This document shows, piece by piece, positions 20,144 to 29,139 of a DNA stretch of 64,000 nucleotides (position 1 is its first letter; the number at the start of each line of letters is the position of its first letter). Both the position numbers and the translations under genes were made by a program. The stretch is from NCBI GenBank assembly GCA_003215725.1, contig QCJX01000001.1, positions 16,001 through 80,000 on the forward strand, in the 5' to 3' direction. Origin of the DNA: Prochlorococcus sp. AG-409-I11. Lineage in GTDB: Bacteria > Cyanobacteriota > Cyanobacteriia > PCC-6307 > Cyanobiaceae. The notes under the pieces were generated by a model. The model made no database searches. It was not told the DNA's origin and saw only the letters and a program-made list of their open reading frames with translations.

Positions 20144-20989
20144 TTAAGATACTTTAAATTGACTTGAATCACTGGGAATAGTCATATCCTTTGACTTCAT
20201 TTTGATTGTATTATCACTTGTTGCAAAACCTTTTGTTAGGAGTGCTGTATGAATAAATGATGAAGTTTTAACTCCACAAGGTGAATTCCAGCATCTTTGA
20301 AAAGGAACAATATTTGAACCAAAATTTTCTTCATACTCTAATGAATCTATTAAAGAATCTATATGTCCGTTGAAACCTTTACTGGCAAACAATTCTATAT
20401 TTCTAGCAATTTCATCCTGACCCAGTGTAGGCCTACCTAGAATATGTTTAAAATTCAATTCAATACATCTTTGCTGACTGACCGATTCGAAATAATGTAA
20501 TTTATAAAATGAGGATTTTGCTAAACCCCTGATAAAGTCTTTTATTACAATATCTCCATTGCGCAGTCTTCTCTCTAATTCAATAGGTCGCTCACTTTCC
20601 ATTGCATTAAAATTTCCATATACTTGTCTATATGCAGCATTAATGGCCACTATTAAAGCCTCATCATCAATTGGTGAGAACTCTTGATATGTAAAATTAT
20701 TTATAGAATCCCTATTATACTTTGGCCCTGTCAAAGGCTTAGTATGTAAGTAATTTTTTAGATTGAAAGCACTAATTACTCTATTATTATTTATCGATGC
20801 ATCAGGATTAGGTCTGCTTAGGGACGTTGTTGTGAATAGATCTTTCTGGCCGGGCATGCACCCTCCCCGTATATGCAGGTAATATGTTGTTTGAGTACTT
20901 TGAGAAACTCTTGATTTGCCGTAACTAACTGGAAAATTAGATAATCTTTCTGCTCCAAATTTCAGTGCTTTTGCTGGAATGAAAGACAT
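20144..20989 (-). CDS. ppeC: Phycoerythrin linker polypeptide PpeC
   Basis: Phycobilisome-linker domain (PBS_linker, about residues 95-235) with FTYQEFSPIDDEALIVAINA, AYRQVYGNF, ERRLRNGDIVIKDFIRGLAKS and FKHILGRPTLGQDE. It should organise or membrane-anchor phycoerythrin in place of a phycobilisome. The frame is open to 21106, but ATG 20989 (MSFIPAKALKFG) gives 281 residues and matches the start of related linkers; the extra 39 residues are hydrophobic and doubtful. Cys44 in HIRGGCMPGQ sits in the N-terminal extension where gamma-type linkers bind a bilin. Confidence 0.88.
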   Translation of the reverse strand: MSFIPAKALKFGAERLSNFPVSYGKSRVSQSTQTTYYLHIRGGCMPGQKDLFTTTSLSRPNPDASINNNRVISAFNLKNYLHTKPLTGPKYNRDSINNFTYQEFSPIDDEALIVAINAAYRQVYGNFNAMESERPIELERRLRNGDIVIKDFIRGLAKSSFYKLHYFESVSQQRCIELNFKHILGRPTLGQDEIARNIELFASKGFNGHIDSLIDSLEYEENFGSNIVPFQRCWNSPCGVKTSSFIHTALLTKGFATSDNTIKMKSKDMTIPSDSSQFKVS

Positions 20990-21667
20990 TAGTTTAGCTC
21001 TAAATAAAGGAGAAGGTTTTGCCTGATGTGGAGTGAGACAAATGTTAACTGTAAAAATCAATGTTTTTATTTTACCAAGAAGAATTCCTATTAAGAGCGC
21101 AACCACTTATTTATTAATAAGACTATTTAAAAGCTGTAGTTGCCTTAGCGCTACCTTTAACTTTTTATTGGAAACTCTTTTAAACAGAAGCTTTTGTCAG
21201 AGCTTTTGGAAGCCATATTCGCTCATAGAGTTCTTGTAATTTCTCCATTTTTCTAGGAACTTGCTCACTCCACGTGTTTTGGACTAAGTAGTAAATTCCG
21301 TTTAACTTAGCATTTGCTATAGGAGCGATATAATTAATCCTTTTGAAAGCGCTGCTTCACTGAAACCGATTTTTTCTAAATTTTCTTAGCTAAAATTTTT
21401 AGATAATGATCTAACAGAAGAAGTTGTGCTTGACATGAAGTTTGACTCAATTTATAGAAGGGCCCAATTAAGCTCATTATAAAGACACTACTTTATAGAG
21501 AATATTCTCAAATTAGAAATATCTCTTTACTTCCTTTCGGAGTTTGAATTAATTTGGTGGAGTTAGACAATCAAAAGTTTTATTTAGAACTTAATCATTT
21601 TTTCCTAAGTGACCTGTCTTTTTCCCAAGAAAACTAGATTAACTTCTGCAGTAGTTGTGTTGTTCTT
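20990..21667. other. Gene-poor island edge with decayed coding sequence
   Basis: About 680 bases without an intact gene. On the minus strand, 21180-21320 translates to a plausible tail ending in LPKALTKASV and a stop at 21180-21182; a further in-frame-looking piece (ENLEKIGFSEAALSKGL) lies at 21339-21392 in another frame, so a frameshift would be needed to join them. On the plus strand a short frame around 21560-21640 also looks coding-like but is closed. I read this as a degenerating gene or several remnants; function not recognised. Confidence 0.4.
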
Positions 21668-22690
21668 ATGACTGTATTGGTTACAGGTTCTGTAGGCTTT
21701 ATTGGCTTTCATTTATGTAGGCGGCTTCTCTTTGAAGGGACTTCAGTTGTTGGATTCGATAATTTCAATGATTACTATGACCCTGCCTTGAAAATTGCAC
21801 GTTCCAATGAACTGGACATAATTGCAGATAAAACAGCAACTAAATACACATTAATTAAAGGAGATCTGGAAAATGCAACTTTATTGGAAGAAGTTTTTGA
21901 TGCCCACGGTCCTAATATAGTGGTTAATCTTGCCGCACAGGCAGGCGTTAGATATTCGATAGAGAACCCATCCATATATATTCAATCAAACTTAGTTGGC
22001 TTTGGAAATATTCTTGAGGGATGCCGAAAATACAATATTAATCACTTAATTTATGCAAGCAGTAGCTCTGTTTATGGAGGGAATAAAAGTTATCCTTTTT
22101 CAGAAAAGCAAGGGACTAATCACCCTGTAAGCCTTTATGCGGCTAGCAAGAGAGCAAATGAAATCATGGCACATACGTATAGTCATTTATACGAATTACC
22201 TACAACTGGACTTCGCTTTTTTACAGTTTATGGACCGTGGGGAAGGCCTGACATGGCTTTATTTAAGTTTACTAAGGCTATGCTTGAAAATAATTCAATT
22301 GAAGTGTTCAACCATGGTAAGATGGTTAGAGACTTTACTTATATAGATGATATTATTGAGGGCATAATTAGAGTTATAAATAAACCTCCTGAACCCAACC
22401 CCTCTTTTGACTATTTAACTCAAGACCCTTCGTCTAGTTGGTCACCATTTCGTATTTTTAATATTGGTAACTCAAGTCCAATTACTCTTATAGATTATAT
22501 AAATGCATTAGAACTGGCTTTAGGAATAACTGCTAAAAAGGTTTTTTTACCAATGCAACCTGGGGATGTTGAATTTACCTCGGCTGACATATCAGCCTTG
22601 GAAAATTGGATTGGATTCAAGCCCAGCACATCTGTCAATGAAGGCATTAGCAAGTTTGTCGAATGGTATAGAGCTTTTTATAAGGTTTGA
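21668..22690 (+). CDS. UDP-glucuronate 4-epimerase-like (extended SDR)
   Basis: 340-residue extended short-chain dehydrogenase acting on a nucleotide sugar in the cytosol. It has an NAD fold TGSVGFIGFHL near residue 6, the strand-order motif YASSSSVYGG and catalytic Tyr/Lys in SLYAASKRANE. The insert NFNDYYDPALKIARSNEL is characteristic of UDP-GlcA C4-epimerases of the CapI/WcvA group, which give UDP-galacturonate. First gene of the island. A dehydratase or other epimerase specificity cannot be excluded. Confidence 0.85.
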   Translation: MTVLVTGSVGFIGFHLCRRLLFEGTSVVGFDNFNDYYDPALKIARSNELDIIADKTATKYTLIKGDLENATLLEEVFDAHGPNIVVNLAAQAGVRYSIENPSIYIQSNLVGFGNILEGCRKYNINHLIYASSSSVYGGNKSYPFSEKQGTNHPVSLYAASKRANEIMAHTYSHLYELPTTGLRFFTVYGPWGRPDMALFKFTKAMLENNSIEVFNHGKMVRDFTYIDDIIEGIIRVINKPPEPNPSFDYLTQDPSSSWSPFRIFNIGNSSPITLIDYINALELALGITAKKVFLPMQPGDVEFTSADISALENWIGFKPSTSVNEGISKFVEWYRAFYKV

Positions 22691-22824
22691 AAACTCTTCT
22701 TTGCATCCATTCTATTTTTTACTAAAAATGTAACCTCCTAGGTTTATTTTTTACTATATTTGAGATGGACAGAATTCTAGGTAACGATACGATCAAGAAT
22801 ATTTGTTTTAGGAGACTCAATCTA

Positions 22825-23202
22825 ATGAAAGATTCTGAACATGAGGATTCTTTTTCTCAAAGATTGATTAACCAACTCTTTTCTTTAAGTGAGTTGAGTG
22901 AAGCATTGACACTAAGGCTTCTTGAAAGCGAAAAGAGATTAGCTGCACTTGAGGACAAGAAGCTTTCTAATGAGGATAATTTAAATGATAAGACAAGTGA
23001 AGTGCTACAGGAAAGTGAAGAGAAGTTAATGCAGTTAAAAAAATTGATTAATTTGAAAAGAGATGAATATCAAGATAATCAAATTGATATTTATGAATCT
23101 AACAAAATTGAATTTAGTAATTTAAAAGTTGTAGAAGAAGAAAATCATAAACCTGAACAATCATTAGAAAGTGATTTCAAGTTATCAAGTGAAGTCAATT
23201 AG
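22825..23202 (+). CDS. Coiled-coil protein of unknown function
   Basis: The frame is open from 22765, but MKDSEHED at 22825 looks like a better start, giving 125 residues. The middle is a continuous charged coiled coil (LSEALTLRLLESEKRLAALE and beyond), acidic overall, with no membrane helix. It lies between the epimerase and the small gene at 23301. I do not recognise a family; a structural or scaffold role is only a guess. Confidence 0.55.
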   Translation: MKDSEHEDSFSQRLINQLFSLSELSEALTLRLLESEKRLAALEDKKLSNEDNLNDKTSEVLQESEEKLMQLKKLINLKRDEYQDNQIDIYESNKIEFSNLKVVEEENHKPEQSLESDFKLSSEVN

Positions 23203-23300
23203 ATTACTCAAGGAGATCAAGATTGTAGCAATGATCACTTTCCTCTAAAAACAAAATATATAGACAACCATTAGACCCTTTAATTACCTTTTAAATTATT

Positions 23301-23540
23301 TTAAGATAAATTTAATAACTTTATACGAAAAAGGCATACTTTTTTTGCTTGTTCAGGTGAACTGTCTACAAACGGATGCTCTTTAAGATTCTCTAGAACC
23401 TGATTTAACTTTTCAGTCTTATCAAGCTTTTCGCACCCTTTTATGCCAAGCCTTTTCCACTCTTCATCAAAAGCCATTGCAAAACTATCTGCATTGTTAT
23501 AAAACTTTCCCCTGTCATTATTTTGAGTAGAGAAGGTCAT
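23301..23540 (-). CDS. Small hypothetical protein
   Basis: 79-residue soluble protein (MTFSTQNNDRGKFYNNADSF at the start), with no membrane segment. A good ribosome-binding site (AGGAG, about 8 bases before the ATG) supports translation. It lies opposite to its neighbours, in a 900-base gene-poor stretch. I do not recognise a family. Confidence 0.55.
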   Translation of the reverse strand: MTFSTQNNDRGKFYNNADSFAMAFDEEWKRLGIKGCEKLDKTEKLNQVLENLKEHPFVDSSPEQAKKVCLFRIKLLNLS

Positions 23541-23676
23541 GTTACAAATCTCCTGGAGATAGGGGAGGAAATTAATTGGGGTGATTGAGCCTTCAGCGTT
23601 GAGGCGAGGTGATTGAAAACATGAATGTATCCCTGCTATCCCCTTGCGCTTCTTTCTAGCAAGAGACTATCAAATC

Positions 23677-23748
23677 TTACATATAGAGCGCTTTGAAGTG
23701 CTTGTTAGCTTCATTCGCCCCAAAGGCCATCCAGCCAAGCATCCGCAC
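23677..23748 (-). CDS. Possible 21-23 residue micro-ORF
   Basis: In an otherwise empty 23541-24100 gap, the minus strand encodes MLGWMAFGANEANKHFKALY and one more Met from ATG 23742 (GTG 23748 upstream in frame), closed by TAA at 23677. Local base composition is richer in G+C than its flanks, which is why I noticed it. No convincing ribosome-binding site precedes it. It may be a micro-protein, a remnant or chance. The rest of the gap shows nothing I can assign. Confidence 0.25.
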   Translation of the reverse strand: MRMLGWMAFGANEANKHFKALYM

Positions 23749-24100
23749 AGGCTCTATTGGCTTAATTCATAGCTTAAATGTAAAGAAATATATGATAGTA
23801 TAATTTCTTTGTGTCATCAAAAAGTTTCTAAACCTATTGATAGAGTTGATATTTTAGTGTTTTTAACGAATTTTCGTGATTTATGTTTTATGGCTTCAGC
23901 TCAGAGTAACTCTTAATTTGCAACCCATTAGATTTTGAATGCTTTTCCAGCGATTAATTGGTAATGACAACTGCTTAACCGTACCTTTTCAGCAAGTGTG
24001 CCAGTGGAAGTTGCTAATCTTCCTATTAATTAAGTAGATTGCCTAGTCTGTGTGATCTTGCTTCTTTTTGCTTGTTCAAATACTTCCTTACTTGTGACTT

Positions 24101-24670
24101 ATGAAAGCAGCTCAACACTTTCTAGAGCATGGTGAAGTCCTAACGAGTGTCCGAGAAACTCTTTTAGAGAAGATAGAGAAAGGCGCCTCTTTGATAAGTG
24201 ATTCTCTTGGGAATGATGGAACTGTTTTTTGGTGCGGGAATGGAGGTAGCGCTTCAGATAGCCAGCATTTGGCTGCAGAACTGATTGGAAGGTTTAAAAA
24301 CAATCGGTATCCATTACGTTCTTTAGCTCTTAATTCGGACAGTTCAGTTATGACATGCATTTCAAATGATTTTGGATATGACAATTTGTTTTCTAGGCAA
24401 CTAGAAGGACTTGCCAAGCCTTCCGACTTGTTGGTGGCAATATCAACATCTGGTAGTAGTAATAACATCTGTAATGTACTGAAAATGGCAACAAAATTAG
24501 GAGTGAAAAGCATTGCATTACTTGGGAAGTCAGGAGGCTCTGCTTTGGAATTATGTGATTTTCCTATAGTCATCCCCTCGGATTCAACAGCAAGAGTTCA
24601 GGAAATGCATATTCTAATAGGGCATATATTTTGTGATTTGGTGGAACAAAATTTAAATGTATCTGGATAG
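24101..24670 (+). CDS. gmhA: Sedoheptulose-7-phosphate isomerase
   Basis: Cytosolic SIS-domain isomerase, 189 residues, converting D-sedoheptulose-7-phosphate to D-glycero-D-manno-heptose-7-phosphate, first step of ADP-heptose synthesis. Motifs: WCGNGGSASDSQHLAAELIG (substrate loop), the SIS signature AISTSGSSNN, and the C-terminal VQEMHILIGHIFCDLVE with the conserved metal/substrate residues. It heads a tight plus-strand operon, 5 bases before the KdsC-like gene. The remaining heptose genes are 8 kb downstream on the other strand. It could instead feed the ulosonate genes beside it. Confidence 0.9.
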   Translation: MKAAQHFLEHGEVLTSVRETLLEKIEKGASLISDSLGNDGTVFWCGNGGSASDSQHLAAELIGRFKNNRYPLRSLALNSDSSVMTCISNDFGYDNLFSRQLEGLAKPSDLLVAISTSGSSNNICNVLKMATKLGVKSIALLGKSGGSALELCDFPIVIPSDSTARVQEMHILIGHIFCDLVEQNLNVSG

Positions 24671-24675
24671 AGAAC

Positions 24676-25215
24676 ATGAATATTAAAAAATTTCATACAT
24701 TGGTTTTCGACTTTGATGGTGTTTTCACAAATAACTATGTTTATGTTGACTCTAATGCTAATGAATATGTGCAATGCGATAGGCGAGATGGATTGGGATT
24801 TAATTTATTTAGGAAATATATTGAAATCAATAATCTTTCATTAGATTACTTTATCCTATCTACTGAGGCTAATGTTGTAGTTGAAAAACGTGCTTCTAAA
24901 TTAAAGCTAACTTGCTATCAAAAAGTTATGGATAAATATGACTTTATAAATTCATATTTACAGAGCCGTCACCCTCAGAATTCTCAGCCTATGGATGGTG
25001 TGATTTATGTGGGTAACGACCTGAATGACTTAAAAATCATTCAGGCCGTTGGATATTCAATCTGTCCATCCGACTCACATCAGAGGGTCCTTGAATCAGC
25101 TTCTATGACCTTGCCGACGAAAGGAGGGGATTGCTTTGTTAGAAATGTCATTGAATATATTATAGACTTACCTAGTCTTTCCGATGCTCAGGTTTTTGAG
25201 CTCCTTGGCACTTAA
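24676..25215 (+). CDS. HAD phosphatase, KdsC/NeuA-C-terminal type
   Basis: 179-residue C0-type HAD hydrolase of the KDO-8-phosphate phosphatase family. Nucleophile loop DFDGVFTNN (residues about 11-19), Lys region KLTCYQKVMDKYD, and the acidic GNDLNDLKII motif near residue 115. It would dephosphorylate the ulosonic-acid phosphate made by a NeuB/KdsA-type synthase. It lies 3 bases before the neuB-like gene, supporting this role. The exact sugar is unknown. Confidence 0.8.
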   Translation: MNIKKFHTLVFDFDGVFTNNYVYVDSNANEYVQCDRRDGLGFNLFRKYIEINNLSLDYFILSTEANVVVEKRASKLKLTCYQKVMDKYDFINSYLQSRHPQNSQPMDGVIYVGNDLNDLKIIQAVGYSICPSDSHQRVLESASMTLPTKGGDCFVRNVIEYIIDLPSLSDAQVFELLGT

Positions 25216-25218
25216 ATT

Positions 25219-26067
25219 ATGTCCATTTTTGTAATAGCTGAAATTGGGATTAATCACAACGGAGATCTTTCGATTGCAAAAGACCTTATTGATGTAGCTG
25301 TTTCTGCAGGTTGTGATGCTGTTAAGTTTCAAAAACGTGATATAGACGTAGTTTATGGAAGTGATTTTCTATCTCAACCAAGAGAAAGTCCATGGGGGAC
25401 AACTCAGAGAGATCAAAAAGAAGCAATTGAATTTTCTGAAGAAGATTTTTCATTTATTGATACATACTGCAAAGAAAAAGGTATTGAATGGTTTCTTTCT
25501 TGTTGGGATCTAAAAAGTCAAGTTTTAATGCGTAAGTTTAATACTAAATATAACAAAGTTGCCTCTCCAATGCTAACTTATACTGACCTTCTGCAATTGA
25601 TAGCTTCAGAGAAGAAACATACATTTATTTCAACTGGAATGAGTACCTATGATGACATTGATCGGGCAGTAGAAATTTTTAAAGCAAATAATTGCCCTTT
25701 TGAATTAATGCATGCTGTTTCTACTTATCCTTTACGTGATGAACATGCAAACTTGCGAATGATTGATACACTAAAAACCAAGTATTCTTGTAATGTTGGA
25801 TATAGTGGACATGAAGTGGGGTTGGCAATATCTTATGCAGCAGCAGCCATGGGAATAACATCTTTAGAAAGGCATATCACTCTTGATAGAGCTATGTATG
25901 GTTCAGACCAATCGGCTTCTATTGAACCCGCTGGCCTTAGGCAACTTGTAGGGGCGGTGAGAAAAATTGAACTTGCAATGGGTGACGGAGTTAAAAGAAT
26001 TTTGCAAGAAGAAATACCTATCGCTCAAAAATTACGTTCTCATTTTGATTTGGAATCAAATCACTAA
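25219..26067 (+). CDS. NeuB-family ulosonic acid synthase lacking the C-terminal SAF domain
   Basis: TIM-barrel synthase condensing a sugar (phosphate) with phosphoenolpyruvate. Conserved motifs: IAEIGINHNGDLSIAKDLID at the N-terminus, AVKFQKRD, the central FISTGMSTYDDI, and the metal His in YSGHEVGLAIS plus LERHITLDR. Length is 282, whereas standard NeuB/LegI/PseI proteins are about 340-350 because of a C-terminal antifreeze-like (SAF) domain; this protein stops where that domain would begin. The stop is clean and the next gene follows at 5 bases, so this is a short variant, not an obvious break. Confidence 0.85.
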   Translation: MSIFVIAEIGINHNGDLSIAKDLIDVAVSAGCDAVKFQKRDIDVVYGSDFLSQPRESPWGTTQRDQKEAIEFSEEDFSFIDTYCKEKGIEWFLSCWDLKSQVLMRKFNTKYNKVASPMLTYTDLLQLIASEKKHTFISTGMSTYDDIDRAVEIFKANNCPFELMHAVSTYPLRDEHANLRMIDTLKTKYSCNVGYSGHEVGLAISYAAAAMGITSLERHITLDRAMYGSDQSASIEPAGLRQLVGAVRKIELAMGDGVKRILQEEIPIAQKLRSHFDLESNH

Positions 26068-26072
26068 TTTTA

Positions 26073-26774
26073 ATGTACAAAAATAAGAATATTGTTGCAA
26101 TAATTCCTGCTAGAGGAGGTTCTAAGGGCATCCCTAATAAAAACATAACAAATATATGTGGGTACCCATTGATTAGTTGGTCTATCAGGCAAGCACTGTC
26201 AAGTGCATTAATCCAGTCTGTATGGGTCACTTCAGATGATTCGAAAATACTAAATGTTGCAAAATCTTATGGCTCAGAAATAATCACAAGGCCAGAAGAA
26301 CTGTCTTGTGACATATCTTCTTCTGAGTCAGCCTGGATCCATGCTATTGATGAAATAACAAGCAGAAGTGGTTCTCCTGATTTGGTTGTTGGCATGCAGG
26401 CCACTTCACCAATAAGGGACCCTGAAGATCTTGACAAAGCTATTGAAACCCTAATAGAAAATCAATATGATTCTCTTTTATCTACTGTTGAAGTTGAAGA
26501 TAGATTTACTTGGAACCTAGAGAATGACTTGAGCTTGACGTCTTTAAACTATGACTATAAGGATAGAAAACCAAGGCAAAAATTGTCAAAAACATATTTA
26601 GAGAATGGTTCTTTTTATATTTTTAGTCCTTTGCTTATTAAAAAACATAATAATCGCCTATCGGGTCGTATAGGAATGCATGTTATGGATAAACACAAAG
26701 CTTTTCAGATAGATAACTTTGAAGACATTAAATTATGTTCGGCGATAATGTCTGCCTATGGATTGGACCATTAG
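26073..26774 (+). CDS. neuA: CMP-ulosonate (acylneuraminate) cytidylyltransferase
   Basis: 233-residue CMP-sugar synthetase, activating a ulosonic acid with CTP. The N-terminal nucleotide loop is IIPARGGSKGIPNKNI; further motifs include QATSPIRDPEDLDKAIE and the C-terminal FQIDNFEDIKLC typical of the family. It lacks a fused phosphatase domain; the separate HAD gene two genes upstream supplies that activity. Its place after neuB and before an SDR resembles the ptmB-ptmA arrangement in Campylobacter legionaminate loci. The sugar (Neu-, Leg-, Kdn- or Kdo-like) is not determinable. Confidence 0.88.
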   Translation: MYKNKNIVAIIPARGGSKGIPNKNITNICGYPLISWSIRQALSSALIQSVWVTSDDSKILNVAKSYGSEIITRPEELSCDISSSESAWIHAIDEITSRSGSPDLVVGMQATSPIRDPEDLDKAIETLIENQYDSLLSTVEVEDRFTWNLENDLSLTSLNYDYKDRKPRQKLSKTYLENGSFYIFSPLLIKKHNNRLSGRIGMHVMDKHKAFQIDNFEDIKLCSAIMSAYGLDH

Positions 26775-26777
26775 ACG

Positions 26778-27527
26778 ATGAATGTTGTAGATCTATTTAG
26801 TTTAACTGACAATGTTGCAGTTGTTACTGGTAGCTCAAGAGGTATAGGGCTTGCGATTGCAAAAGGTTTTGTTGAAGCAGGTGCAAAAGTATATGGAGCC
26901 TCGCGAAACAGCTCGACATTAAGTACATATAAGAATTACATTCATTTTGAATTAGATGTTACAAATGAGAATGCATCTAGTGAATTTATAAATCAAGTCT
27001 TTGAACAAGAAGGTCATATTGATACTCTCGTTAATTCTGCAGGGATATCAATACCATATTCAAAATCTAAAAATTTAAGTTCAAACTATAAAGAAACCTT
27101 TGATGTAAATATATTTGCACCATTTAAAATAAGCTATTTAGTCGCAGAAATTATGAAGAAAAATTCTTCGGGTTCTATTATTAATGTTACTAGTATTGGA
27201 GCCCATCTTGCTTTCCCTTCTAACCCAGCATATATTTCATCAAAATCAGCTCTTTCAGGCTTGACCAGATCTTTGTCATACGATTTTGCACCCTACGGAA
27301 TTAGGGCTAATAATCTTGTACCCGGTTATTTTCATACAAAAATGACTGATGATAGTTATAAAGACCCTCTTCTTTTTAAAGAAAGATCCTCTCGCAATTT
27401 GATGTCTAGATGGGGAGAAACTAATGAATTGGTTGGTCCTGCAATCTTTTTGGCTTCTAATGCAAGTTCATATATAACAGGACAAGATTTAATTGTTGAT
27501 GGTGGCTGGACGGTTAAGGGACTGTGA
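26778..27527 (+). CDS. SDR oxidoreductase (PtmA-like position)
   Basis: 249-residue classical short-chain dehydrogenase: cofactor motif TGSSRGIGLAIA, NSAGIS, and catalytic Tyr-Lys in PAYISSKSAL, ending in ITGQDLIVDGGW. It starts 3 bases after neuA and overlaps the next gene by the sequence GTGA at 27524-27527, so it is translationally coupled. The place directly after the cytidylyltransferase recalls ptmA of flagellin-glycan loci; substrate unknown, perhaps the ulosonate or its precursor. Confidence 0.85.
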   Translation: MNVVDLFSLTDNVAVVTGSSRGIGLAIAKGFVEAGAKVYGASRNSSTLSTYKNYIHFELDVTNENASSEFINQVFEQEGHIDTLVNSAGISIPYSKSKNLSSNYKETFDVNIFAPFKISYLVAEIMKKNSSGSIINVTSIGAHLAFPSNPAYISSKSALSGLTRSLSYDFAPYGIRANNLVPGYFHTKMTDDSYKDPLLFKERSSRNLMSRWGETNELVGPAIFLASNASSYITGQDLIVDGGWTVKGL

Positions 27528-28345
27528 AAAACATTGGCTTCATGCAAGGGCGTCTTTCTCCTCTTGTAAATAATCAAATACAGGCATTTCCATTTGATAC
27601 ATGGAGAGAGGAATTCCCTTTAGCAGAGAAACTTGGCTTAACTTGTATAGAGTGGACTTTAGACTATCCTAATTTAAGGTCCAACCCCTTATTAATCTCA
27701 GAGAATGTTAGCGAGATAACTAACATTAGAACAAAATACAAAATTTCTATTCCTTCAGTTACATTAGATTGCTGTATGCAGCGTCCTTTTTGGCAGGATT
27801 ATGATCAATCAAAAAATTACTTACTTGAAGATTTTGAAAAGATTATACAGTCTGCAGCTGCGCTTAATATTTCAATATTAGTCATACCTTTGGTAGATAA
27901 TGGCTCTATAAAAAGTAACTCAGAGTTCTTACAGTTAAAAAGGGTGTTGAATTCTTTTCATACAGATTTAAATAGATTTGATATTAGGATTGCATTTGAG
28001 TCGGATTATGAGCCTATCAAACTCAAGAAATTTATCGAAGAATTTGACTCTTCTATTGTAGGTATTAACTATGATACAGGTAATAGTGCATCACTTGGTT
28101 TTGACCCAACTGAAGAAATTGCACTTTATGGTAACCGGATCATCAATGTGCATATTAAAGATCGAGTCTTCAATGGAACAACAGTTCCCCTAGGAGAAGG
28201 TAATGCAGATTTTGAAAAGGTATTTACAAGTCTTGCCCTTCACTCATATAAGGGGAATTTTATTTTACAGACTGCTCGTTCTAAAGACAATAAACACTAT
28301 ATAGAATTAGAAAAAAATCTTTCTTTTCTTAATAGATACATATAA
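27524..28345 (+). CDS. Sugar phosphate isomerase/epimerase-like TIM barrel
   Basis: 273 residues of the AP-endonuclease-2/xylose-isomerase-like TIM-barrel family. Seen: N-terminal IGFMQGRLSPL, metal-site elements RIAFESDYEP, GINYDTGNSASLG and the last ligand region NVHIKDRV. It starts at GTG 27524, sharing four bases with the SDR stop. Such enzymes interconvert ketoses or keto-sugar derivatives with a divalent metal. In this operon it probably makes or modifies the sugar precursor, by inference. Confidence 0.8.
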   Translation: MKNIGFMQGRLSPLVNNQIQAFPFDTWREEFPLAEKLGLTCIEWTLDYPNLRSNPLLISENVSEITNIRTKYKISIPSVTLDCCMQRPFWQDYDQSKNYLLEDFEKIIQSAAALNISILVIPLVDNGSIKSNSEFLQLKRVLNSFHTDLNRFDIRIAFESDYEPIKLKKFIEEFDSSIVGINYDTGNSASLGFDPTEEIALYGNRIINVHIKDRVFNGTTVPLGEGNADFEKVFTSLALHSYKGNFILQTARSKDNKHYIELEKNLSFLNRYI

Positions 28346-28359
28346 GATTTTCTTTTTAT

Positions 28360-29118
28360 ATGACGTTTGAATTAGAAGGAAAGAATGCTTTTATTACTGG
28401 ATCATCCTCAGGAATTGGTTTGGCGATTGCACAAAAATTGCAATTTTATGGTTGTAATATAGCAATCAATAGTAGAAATAATTCTGATTTAAAATCAGCT
28501 TCTGATTTATTCGCCAAGCCTGTCGTATCTATTACATCAGATATGTCAAATGAGTTAGAGGCTAGTAATGCCGTTTTGTCAGCAGTAAATCAACTTGGCT
28601 CATTAGATATTCTTGTATGCAACATAGGCAGTGGGCGTTCTGCTCCTCCCTGTACAGAAACTTTTTCTGATTGGCAAAGCTCTTTATCTACAAATCTTTT
28701 GTCGGCTACTAATGTCATTTCTCCATCGTTAGATTACTTGTCTTTATCCTCAGGTTCTATCACTTGTATATCTTCTATCTGCGCTGAGAAGATGGTTGAA
28801 GGAGCACCTTTAACTTACGCTTCGAGTAAGGCTGCATTAAATCGATTTGTAATCAATGCCTCTCCTTACCTAGCAAAACGTAGTGTTCGTATTAATGCTA
28901 TAGCTCCAGGGAACGTGTTGTTCTCTGGGTCTGTATGGGAGAAGAAAATGGCTGAGAACCCATCCTTTGTAAAAGATATGCTTGAAAGGGATGTTCCAAT
29001 GAGAACTTTTATAACCCCAACAGAAGTATCTGATGCTGTTGCATTTTTATCTTCTCCGCTTTCTCGCTACACTACTGGACAGGTTCTTGCGATTGATGCA
29101 GGTCAATCAATTGCCTGA
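28360..29118 (+). CDS. SDR oxidoreductase, second copy
   Basis: 252-residue classical SDR: TGSSSGIGLAIA cofactor loop, NIGSG in place of the usual NNAG, catalytic Ser-Tyr-Lys in SICAEKMVEGAPLTYASSKA, C-terminal TTGQVLAIDAGQS. It lies 14 bases after the TIM-barrel gene. Diverged from the first SDR of the operon, so it is not a recent duplicate. Substrate unknown; context points to a sugar. Confidence 0.85.
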   Translation: MTFELEGKNAFITGSSSGIGLAIAQKLQFYGCNIAINSRNNSDLKSASDLFAKPVVSITSDMSNELEASNAVLSAVNQLGSLDILVCNIGSGRSAPPCTETFSDWQSSLSTNLLSATNVISPSLDYLSLSSGSITCISSICAEKMVEGAPLTYASSKAALNRFVINASPYLAKRSVRINAIAPGNVLFSGSVWEKKMAENPSFVKDMLERDVPMRTFITPTEVSDAVAFLSSPLSRYTTGQVLAIDAGQSIA

Positions 29119-29139
29119 AGATTAAAGACCATTTAATCT

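Noticed and set aside
21033..21239. 68-residue plus-strand frame
   Set aside because: It covers the N-terminal extension of the ppeC frame and decayed DNA beyond it; no start signal or motif.
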